DNA from: PVC group bacterium
GTDB taxonomy: Bacteria; Verrucomicrobiota; Kiritimatiellia; CAIKKV01; PXCX01
Reading direction: 5' to 3'
DNA: 8,084 nt
NCBI GenBank assembly: GCA_003567575.1
Contig: PWZG01000363.1
Span: forward strand, 1 to 8,084
Positions within the stretch are counted from its first letter, which is position 1, and each line of letters begins with the position of its first letter. A program made the translations under genes and the position numbers. Under the pieces are notes generated by a model. The model made no database searches, had not been told where the DNA came from, and worked only from the letters and a program-made list of their open reading frames with translations. Positions 1 through 5,089 of the stretch are shown in pieces.

Positions 1-377
1 TCGATGGCTTCAACAAGAATACGATGTTCCCAACCGTCGCCAAAATCGTACAGGTAGGTGAACGTTTGTTTCGATCGGTAAACCACGTTGCGCAACATGA
101 CCGTCGATTCTTCATCCATGCCGCCATCATCCATGTCTTCCAACATGCGTCTATCGCCGTATTCGATGCCATTGATCTCAAAGGAATGCAGGTGCGCGCA
201 TTCCCAGCCCATGGCGGTCTGGATCACTTGGTGCAATTGATCAAGCGTCATCGTGTCCGGCGCCACGATCCGGCGCCAGATGGGCGGCCGGCTGCCCTTC
301 AGCGTCACTTTCATCCTGATGGCATGCTCGGCGGGCGGAACCCGCGTTTCTTCCGAATCGTTTTTTGGGCTTATCAT
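1..377 (-). CDS. Plasmid pRiA4b ORF-3-like protein, C-terminally truncated by window edge
   Basis: The first 125 residues are visible; the rest lies beyond the left edge. The family signature is clear: RMKVTLKGSRPPIWRR at about residues 21-36, MGWECAHLHSF at 56-66 and YLYDFGDGWEH at 108-118. These match the plasmid pRiA4b ORF-3-like domain (PF07929, also annotated as IS1096 passenger TnpR-like). The biochemical role of this family is not established; members are small soluble proteins found on chromosomes and plasmids. The start is the ATG at 375-377, preceded by AAAGG about 8 nt upstream. An ATG 14 nt further upstream is out of frame and stops after five codons. An acidic run (EDMDDGGMDEE, 80-90) sits between the conserved blocks. 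The gene is divergent from the CBS gene and has its own promoter at 423-451. No transposase or terminal repeats are visible beside it, so an IS link is not supported here. Confidence 0.88.
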   Translation of the reverse strand, partial: MISPKNDSEETRVPPAEHAIRMKVTLKGSRPPIWRRIVAPDTMTLDQLHQVIQTAMGWECAHLHSFEINGIEYGDRRMLEDMDDGGMDEESTVMLRNVVYRSKQTFTYLYDFGDGWEHRILVEAI

Positions 378-422
378 GGTGCGCCTTTCATATTATTGAC
401 ATGTTTCTCTTCTCTGCCCGTC

Positions 423-451
423 ATGATATGTCTGATCCTCTAAAATATCAA
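423..451 (-). promoter_or_regulatory. Sigma70-type promoter for the pRiA4b ORF-3-like gene
   Basis: On the minus strand a TTGATA -35 box (446-451) and a TATCAT -10 box (423-428) are separated by exactly 17 nt. Transcription would begin near 416 and give a leader of about 40 nt before the ATG at 377. A 7-bp inverted repeat, ATGATAT at 423-429 and ATATCAT at 451-457, brackets the promoter and could be an operator, but a match of this size can arise by chance in AT-rich DNA. The call rests on box similarity and spacing only. Confidence 0.55.
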
Positions 452-591
452 TATCATTTCGGAAAAAGGATTTGGTGTTTAAATGGCGAACCGTCCCCGG
501 TGAGCCGTGGCCATGTGTGCCATTGGAGTAGGTGTTTGGAGGTGGATGTGTGCGGGTTTGAATCAGGTTTTGTATCCCGGATTTTTTAGGA

Positions 592-751
592 AAGAGCCAA
601 ATTTATTAAAGGAGGCTCTTGCAAAACCTCACTTTCATGCGGTCGGGACGCCTGCCTGTCGCGTTCGCGACGCAGACAGGGAGCCCGACCCTCCAGAAAT
701 CCACGGAATACGGTTGTTAATTCAACTGGAGGGACGACCTCCGTGTCGTCC
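592..751. repeat. Cluster of four inverted repeats (putative dispersed intergenic repeat)
   Basis: Four hairpins follow one another. First, AAGAGCC (592-598) with GGCTCTT (614-620), loop 15 nt. Second, GGTCGGG (641-647) with CCCGACC (684-690), enclosing a nested stem CCTGTCGCG (655-663) with CGC-A-GACAGG (671-680). Third, CCCTCCAG (689-696) with CTGGAGGG (726-733). Fourth, GGACGAC (732-738) with GTCGTCC (745-751), loop 6 nt. Stems two to four abut or overlap by one or two bases, so they may fold as alternatives. None is followed by a T-run, so they do not look like intrinsic terminators. GGAGGGACG...CGTCC modules resemble intergenic repeats I recall from PVC-group genomes, but that is recollection and only one copy is present here. 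Confidence 0.5.
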
Positions 752-792
752 GCGGGATGTTTTGCTCCATCCACTTACTCTTTTTCCCCGAT

Positions 793-821
793 TTGCATTA
801 GAGCTTATAGCCTGATATTAT
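793..821 (+). promoter_or_regulatory. Sigma70-type promoter for the CBS-domain gene
   Basis: A TTGCAT -35 box (793-798) and a TATTAT -10 box (816-821) are separated by 17 nt. The predicted start of transcription is near 828, leaving a leader of about 70 nt. The leader contains a small hairpin (TGACC 860-864, GGTCA 870-874) and then AGGAGG at 887-892, five bases before the ATG. The call is by similarity only. Confidence 0.5.
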
Positions 822-897
822 CTCTTCTTGAAGCAACCAAGCGAAGCGAAGGTTACCCTTGACCAATCCGGTCAGAGCATGATCAGAGGAGGACGAC

Positions 898-1344
898 ATG
901 AAAATCAAGGACGTGTTGGAAGCAAAGGGACGTACCGTTTACACGGTGGAGCCGGACCGTTCGGCACGGGACGCATTGGCGTTGTTGAACCGCCACCGAA
1001 TCGGCTGCCTGGTTGTTGTCGATAACAACGGCGATATTCAAGGCATTGTATCGGAGCGCGATATTCTCCGCTATGTAAGCGAATCCGACAAAAGTCCGGC
1101 GCATGAAACGGTTGCCCGTGTCATGACGCCGCATGACGCAACGATCATCGCCACGGAGGAGGATGACATTGATTACGCCATGCGTGTGATGACCGAAAGT
1201 CGCATCCGCCACCTGCCCGTGGCCATGGAAAATCATCTGACCGGCATCATTTCCATCGGCGATCTGGTCAAATGTCTGCTGGCGGAAACAACTCATGAGA
1301 ACAAAATGCTGCTTGATTACATTACCGGCCGTTATCCCCGCTGA
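898..1344 (+). CDS. Two-CBS-domain (Bateman module) protein
   Basis: This 148-residue cytoplasmic protein consists almost entirely of two tandem CBS domains, at about residues 8-62 and 75-128. The repeat hallmarks are visible: GCLVVVDNNGDIQGIVSERDILR (36-58, ending the first domain) and RHLPVAMENHLTGIISIGDLVK (104-125, ending the second). ARVMTP opens the second repeat. The tail LLDYITGRYPR is typical of stand-alone CBS proteins. CBS pairs usually bind adenosine nucleotides or S-adenosylmethionine and act as energy or ligand sensors; the ligand and partner here cannot be deduced. The start is well supported by AGAGGAGG (885-892), and a promoter lies at 793-821. It appears monocistronic, since the next gene runs the opposite way. 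A 183-codon antisense open frame overlaps it and is discounted. Confidence 0.93.
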   Translation: MKIKDVLEAKGRTVYTVEPDRSARDALALLNRHRIGCLVVVDNNGDIQGIVSERDILRYVSESDKSPAHETVARVMTPHDATIIATEEDDIDYAMRVMTESRIRHLPVAMENHLTGIISIGDLVKCLLAETTHENKMLLDYITGRYPR

Positions 1345-1414
1345 ACGCCAGACCGACACCCTCATCCCGTTCTCTCCAATTTTCCGCAAGACAATCCTCC
1401 AACACACTTGAGGT

Positions 1415-1525
1415 ATGCATGCGGCCGGTTTCATCGATACCCATCACGCCGGCGGCTTCGTAAAGGATGAAACCGTCAAAAAGATCCGAATCACGGACGT
1501 GCCGGATGACGGTCCGAACGCTTAG
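1415..1525 (+). CDS. Doubtful 36-residue ORF in the convergent gap
   Basis: The ORF runs from ATG at 1415 to TAG at 1523-1525 and reads MHAAGFIDTHHAGGF... to ...ITDVPDDGPNA. An in-frame TGA at 1409-1411 closes the frame just upstream. Codon choice (many C- or G-ending codons) and the balanced composition look more like coding DNA than the usual shadow frames. The only Shine-Dalgarno-like bases (GAGG, 1410-1413) are too close to the ATG, and no family is recognised. It overlaps the 3' end of lacI by four bases. It may be a decayed 3' remnant of a longer gene, or chance. Confidence 0.15.
   Translation: MHAAGFIDTHHAGGFVKDETVKKIRITDVPDDGPNA
1426..1475. repeat. 10-bp perfect inverted repeat between convergent genes
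   Basis: CGGTTTCATC (1426-1435) and GATGAAACCG (1466-1475) are exact reverse complements separated by 30 nt, within the gap between the 3' ends of the CBS and lacI genes. The position would suit a bidirectional terminator or 3'-end-stabilising hairpin, but the loop is long and no T-run follows on either strand. No better terminator candidate is visible in 1345-1521. Confidence 0.4.
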
Positions 1526-2625
1526 TCGCCACCCTTATTCGGACGCGTCGATTGTCTTACCATAAGCCGGGTGGGGATGACCAGCCGGCTGAATTGGCGA
1601 CCGGCGTCTCCGCGAATACGGGCCATGAGCATACGGAACGCATTCTCTCCGGCAAGCTGGCCGATGGCGCTGGGTGATGTCAGCGGCAGGCTGCCGTGAC
1701 TGGCGAGAATGGAATCTTCACACCCCATGACCGCCACATCATGGGGAACACGTACGTCCACCGCCTGCAAGCAGCGTATCGCGATGGAAGCCGTGAAATC
1801 CGTGCCGATGATCGCATCGAATTCTCCGAGATGTTTGCGAATAAACGCCCGCATCGGTTTCTCCATCAAGTCAGCATCCGTAAATTCGCATGTCGTGGAA
1901 ATGGGTATCCGCATTTCCAGCGGTGGCGGCGCCTTGGCTCGCTGCAATTCGCGGCGTACCGCCTCAGCGCGAATCGCATTGATCCGTGCTTCCGGCACGC
2001 CGTTGGCAAAGCAAACGCGCCGGCATCCCAAACGCAACAGATGACGCGTCTGGGAACGCCCGCTTTTTTTCAAATCCGTGCTGACGTCGTCGCAATCGAA
2101 ATCCAAAAGGTTCGCCCCTTCAAACGTCACCACGGGAAACCCTGTTTGGGCCAGGCGCCGAAGTTCCGTATGCGGTCCCGAATCCGTTGGGTATACGGCC
2201 AATCCATCCACGCCGCGATCCAGAAGCTGACGGATCAGAAGATCTTCCGATTCCGAGTCATTCGAATGCGAACTCACGGTCACGGCATAACTTGTCGAGG
2301 CGGCGGCTTCGGTCAGACCGACCGGCCGGGAATGCTGTGAGCGAACGCCGAAACCGGGCGAAATGAGACCGATCATACCGGATCGGCCCGTTCGCAAGGC
2401 TTGCGCCGATAGGTTGGGACGATATCCCAGGTCCCGAGCGGCATCAAAAATGCGCTGCCGCGTCTCATCCGAGGCCCAACAGTTTGCGCGACCGTTCAGA
2501 ACTTGGCTGGCGGTGGTGCCGTGGACGCCGGCCCGGCGCGCCACATCCTCCAGCGTGACACGCGAGGTTTTGCGTCGGCCTTTGCCTCTTCGTTCCGTGG
2601 CTTTTCTCGCGGTTAGTTTACTCAT
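1522..2625 (-). CDS. LacI-family transcriptional regulator
   Basis: This 367-residue DNA-binding repressor or activator has a basic N-terminal extension (residues 1-21, rich in K/R), then the LacI helix-turn-helix VTLEDVARRAGVHGTTASQV at 23-42, the hinge region NLSAQALRTGRSGMIGLI at about 71-88, and a periplasmic-binding-protein-like sensor domain to the C-terminus. L77 aligns with the hinge leucine that intercalates at the operator centre in LacI/PurR. The usual T-V-S-R in the recognition helix is T-A-S-Q here (38-41), so operator preference may be unusual. The sensor domain ends with the typical DVAVMGCEDS and LTSPSAIGQLAGENAFRMLMARI motifs; the ligand is probably a sugar, but which one is unknown. 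It is the last gene of the minus-strand run, 40 bp after DUF4838 B, so it plausibly controls the operon and itself. The ATG at 2625 has no Shine-Dalgarno, and no alternative start fits before the HTH. Confidence 0.93.
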   Translation of the reverse strand: MSKLTARKATERRGKGRRKTSRVTLEDVARRAGVHGTTASQVLNGRANCWASDETRQRIFDAARDLGYRPNLSAQALRTGRSGMIGLISPGFGVRSQHSRPVGLTEAAASTSYAVTVSSHSNDSESEDLLIRQLLDRGVDGLAVYPTDSGPHTELRRLAQTGFPVVTFEGANLLDFDCDDVSTDLKKSGRSQTRHLLRLGCRRVCFANGVPEARINAIRAEAVRRELQRAKAPPPLEMRIPISTTCEFTDADLMEKPMRAFIRKHLGEFDAIIGTDFTASIAIRCLQAVDVRVPHDVAVMGCEDSILASHGSLPLTSPSAIGQLAGENAFRMLMARIRGDAGRQFSRLVIPTRLMVRQSTRPNKGGD

Positions 2626-2669
2626 GATATAGGTAACGAATGGTATCCCAGGCTGCCCGCCTCAATCAT
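2622..2669 (-). CDS. 15-codon mini-ORF, possible translational coupler to lacI
   Basis: The mini-ORF reads MIEAGSLGYHSLPIS. Its ATG (2667-2669) overlaps the TGA stop of DUF4838 B in an ATGA (2666-2669), and its own TGA (2622-2624) overlaps the lacI start in a second ATGA (2622-2625). A GGAGG (2674-2678) precedes its ATG by 4 nt, inside the last codons of DUF4838 B. lacI itself lacks a Shine-Dalgarno, so termination-reinitiation through this small frame would explain how ribosomes reach the lacI start. The peptide resembles nothing known. The geometry is directly seen; the coupling role is inferred, and chance remains possible. Confidence 0.35.
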   Translation of the reverse strand: MIEAGSLGYHSLPIS

Positions 2670-5053
2670 TTTTCCTCCAACGGCGCGTACAGGAACCCTC
2701 GCCGGTACAGACCGCCGCGTGCATCGGCATCGTTCAATACCCGGATGGCAATCGTGTTCGGTTGTCCCGGGCGCAACTTGTCGCCTACCGGAAATTCCGC
2801 CGGGTGGGCGCGATGGCTCCACCAGCGCGCCCAGGGACGGTGCCCCACGTATTGGCCGTTGATCCAAATCCAGCCCTCATGGATCAGACCGCCCAGCAAC
2901 AGGTTGACGTCGCGACCCGTGAAGGCGGCCGGAACGTCGACCGCTCCCCGATACCAGACATGACCGGAATAGAAATAGCCTTCGTCATTAAGCGGTTCCT
3001 CCTGCTGGTTCAGCAGATAATAGGTGTCACGCTGCTCCCATTGGCTATCGTCCACCGATTCGAGATACCAGCGTTCGATGACGCCCTGGTTGAACGGATC
3101 ACGGCGGAAACGCATATGGAGCGGTAATTCGGCGACCAATTCGCCCGTGCTGCCGTCCGTCTGCGCCGCCCGCTTTTCCGCTCGCGCCTTGTAGCCTTCG
3201 GCGAAAAAGGGGCGTTCGCGGCCCGGACGTTCCGATTCGATGAAAAAAGGATAGATGGCGTTGAGTTCCGCTTTGATCTCCACCATGCGCCCGGCGGCGG
3301 CCGCGGCGGCCGACCAGTCCAACGTGCGAAAGGCTTCGTGTTTGGCGGCATACGATTCCAGGTTCTCGGCGATCAGGGCAAAGGCCTCGACCCGTTCCCG
3401 TTGCGCGGGCGTCGTTTCGGCGGCCAGGGCCCGCTCAACATGCGCATGGATGCGGTCGCTGAATTCAAGGTTATAGAGATGGTTGACCAGCCAATCTTCG
3501 TGAGCCTGATTATGGCTTTGTAACAAACGTTCCGCGCAGGCATCCCACCAGGCGCGTACGTGCGGCCCGGCATCGGGACCGAAAAACGTCGCATAAAAAT
3601 CCTGTTTGAGGGCTTCCACGTCGGTATCGGCGTCCCATAGCAACTTGGCCGTCACGTAATAACTGATCCAGGTTTGCATAAAGGCTTTGCGGCCTTCGCG
3701 ACGCAAGCCCTTGATGCCGATATCCCGGTAGATCGGAGCGTTGACCGCCATGTTATCGACATCGCGTTCGGGGACGAACATCCCGGTCAAGAACCCGGGA
3801 TTGTAGTCGTAAACGTAGACATGCGGCGTCTGCTCGCGCCACTGGGTAAGGATCGAGACAAACTGGCGGCGACGCCAAAGATGGGTATCGTTGGGATGCA
3901 TAATATCGCAGGTGATCGGCGCATGCCAGATGGACACGTTGTTCGGCAAATGGATGCCTTGGGGCGGCATTTCGCGCAATGAGTAGGCGCCCGTGGCAAC
4001 CCACTTATCCGGAAACTCCTGCGCGATCCGTTTGACGAAAGCGAAAAACTGTTCGCTCATCATCGGGCGTTCCGGGCGGTTTTCGTAACGCGGATATTTG
4101 AAGTTCTGCGAGGCGCTGCTGCAATCGGAGCAGTAGCAGTAGGGCTGACCGTCGGGGGGACTGAACCCCACGCCTTCGCTGTCGGGCCAAACCGCACGTA
4201 CGTTGCCCACATTCAGTTCGCCGGCGAACGCCCGGCGCAAACGATCCAGCACCGTTTCGACCATATTGGTATTCGAAAGGCAGAACATCGATCCCGCGCG
4301 CCGTTGCTGATCGCGGCCCATGGCGTAAAACTCGGGATGCTCTTCAAAAAACTCGCCGTGCGGCAGCAGACCGCCCAGCGAGCCGTCGCTGGAATGCGGA
4401 TAATGGCGGCTGACGCTGAAGCCTATCTTATGCCCCCAGTCGGCGTAAATCTCGCTTTCTTCGCGCGATACCGGGATCCATCCCGAAAAGGGAATATCCC
4501 GGATCGCAAAGTCGGGACGCGACAGAATATCCAACGCCGGCGCCACGATTGTGGCGCGCTCCGGAATCACTTCGCCCCATTCCCCGGGAAAATAAAATCG
4601 GCAACCCAGTTTTTCCAGCAGAGCATAAGCCGCGAAGCTTGTGCCGCGATACAGGCCGTCGTTGTTACCGGCCACCAACAGCGTGTTCTCACCCAGGGTA
4701 CGCAGCACGTAGCCTTCCTCTTCAAACGCATCGTCTCGAATCGTGGGATCGAACCCCGACGGTACGTTCTGCCCTTGGGCCGCGGCGGTATGTCCGACAT
4801 GCACCCGGCCCGGCGGCGCATCCGCCGGCAACGGCTGGCCTTCCATCACCAGCGGCAGCGCGGCGCCGCTCATCTTCTCGATATAGGTTTGCAGGGCCTC
4901 GGCCGCCTGCATGGATTTCTCGGCATCGGCCTCGACGATCAACACGGCGCGTGGCGCACCGTCCTCGACCAGCGTGATGGCCGTCGCATTCCTTGCGGCA
5001 AACCCGACCATGAATGACAAGATGACAAATATTCTTGTTGCAATAGACTTCAT
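2666..5053 (-). CDS. Secreted DUF4838-domain protein B (putative glycoside hydrolase-like)
   Basis: This 795-residue protein has a Sec signal peptide (hydrophobic segment 8-20, likely cleavage after ATA at 25). An alpha-glucuronidase-like N-terminal domain follows at about 27-165, with AAEALQTYIEKMSGAALPL at 50-68 and the bridge ALLEKLGCRFYFPGEWGEVIP at 144-164. The DUF4838 core (PF16126) spans about 175-480 and carries WPDSEGVGF (289-297), C306-x-C308-x2-C311 and VYDYN (414-418). A helical region (about 485-600) is followed by a C-terminal jelly roll (about 695-790; GGLIHEGWIWINGQYVGH) like GH2/beta-galactosidase sugar-binding domains. The architecture points to carbohydrate processing outside the cytoplasm. 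DUF4838 is related in fold to GH67/GH20-type enzymes, but I cannot name a reaction or catalytic residues. The start at 5053 is supported by AAGGAG (5063-5068), 9 nt upstream. An alanine run (581-587) falls in a very GC-rich stretch. Confidence 0.87.
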   Translation of the reverse strand: MKSIATRIFVILSFMVGFAARNATAITLVEDGAPRAVLIVEADAEKSMQAAEALQTYIEKMSGAALPLVMEGQPLPADAPPGRVHVGHTAAAQGQNVPSGFDPTIRDDAFEEEGYVLRTLGENTLLVAGNNDGLYRGTSFAAYALLEKLGCRFYFPGEWGEVIPERATIVAPALDILSRPDFAIRDIPFSGWIPVSREESEIYADWGHKIGFSVSRHYPHSSDGSLGGLLPHGEFFEEHPEFYAMGRDQQRRAGSMFCLSNTNMVETVLDRLRRAFAGELNVGNVRAVWPDSEGVGFSPPDGQPYCYCSDCSSASQNFKYPRYENRPERPMMSEQFFAFVKRIAQEFPDKWVATGAYSLREMPPQGIHLPNNVSIWHAPITCDIMHPNDTHLWRRRQFVSILTQWREQTPHVYVYDYNPGFLTGMFVPERDVDNMAVNAPIYRDIGIKGLRREGRKAFMQTWISYYVTAKLLWDADTDVEALKQDFYATFFGPDAGPHVRAWWDACAERLLQSHNQAHEDWLVNHLYNLEFSDRIHAHVERALAAETTPAQRERVEAFALIAENLESYAAKHEAFRTLDWSAAAAAAGRMVEIKAELNAIYPFFIESERPGRERPFFAEGYKARAEKRAAQTDGSTGELVAELPLHMRFRRDPFNQGVIERWYLESVDDSQWEQRDTYYLLNQQEEPLNDEGYFYSGHVWYRGAVDVPAAFTGRDVNLLLGGLIHEGWIWINGQYVGHRPWARWWSHRAHPAEFPVGDKLRPGQPNTIAIRVLNDADARGGLYRRGFLYAPLEEK

Positions 5054-5062
5054 AATGATGAT

Positions 5063-5068
5063 CTCCTT
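5063..5068 (-). promoter_or_regulatory. Ribosome binding site of DUF4838 B
   Basis: AAGGAG on the minus strand lies 9 nt before the ATG at 5053, in the 36-bp gap after DUF4838 A. It is the strongest Shine-Dalgarno in the minus-strand gene run and fixes the start of B. Confidence 0.7.
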
Positions 5069-5089
5069 AAGGTTTCTTGTGTCCCATGA

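Larger units (their letters stand above)
378..897. other. Intergenic region between divergent genes
   Basis: This 520-bp stretch holds no convincing protein gene. Short open frames on both strands give arginine/proline/cysteine-rich translations without recognisable domains and disagree with each other. Its contents are the leftward promoter (423-451), a hairpin-rich repeat cluster (592-751), the rightward promoter (793-821) and the CBS leader. Roughly 458-590 shows nothing I can name. The stretch near 780-790 is pyrimidine-rich (tttttcccc) but is not preceded by a stem that would make it a convincing terminator. Confidence 0.6.

Noticed and set aside
1..377. Insertion sequence suggested by the IS1096-passenger label of this family
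   Set aside because: No transposase, terminal inverted repeat or target duplication is visible; the family is common as a stand-alone gene.
24..443. 139-codon plus-strand frame at the left end
   Set aside because: It is antisense to the pRiA4b ORF-3-like gene, whose conserved motifs fix the true strand.
883..1434. 183-codon minus-strand frame over the CBS gene
   Set aside because: It is antisense to a clear two-CBS protein with promoter and Shine-Dalgarno; its translation is histidine/valine-rich with no domain.
1345..1521. Intrinsic terminator for the CBS or lacI gene
   Set aside because: The only sizeable stem (1426-1475) has a 30-nt loop and no T-run on either strand, so termination cannot be claimed from it.
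1696..2340. 214-codon plus-strand frame inside lacI
   Set aside because: It is antisense to conserved LacI sequence, with no recognisable motif or ribosome binding site.
2622..2867. 81-codon frame overlapping the 3' end of DUF4838 B
   Set aside because: Most of it lies in another frame of B's conserved jelly-roll domain; only its last 15 codons, from the ATG at 2669, are considered, as the mini-ORF.
4304..5017. 237-codon plus-strand frame inside DUF4838 B
   Set aside because: It is the shadow of the signal peptide and N-terminal domain coding region on the other strand; low-complexity, Arg/Gly-rich translation.
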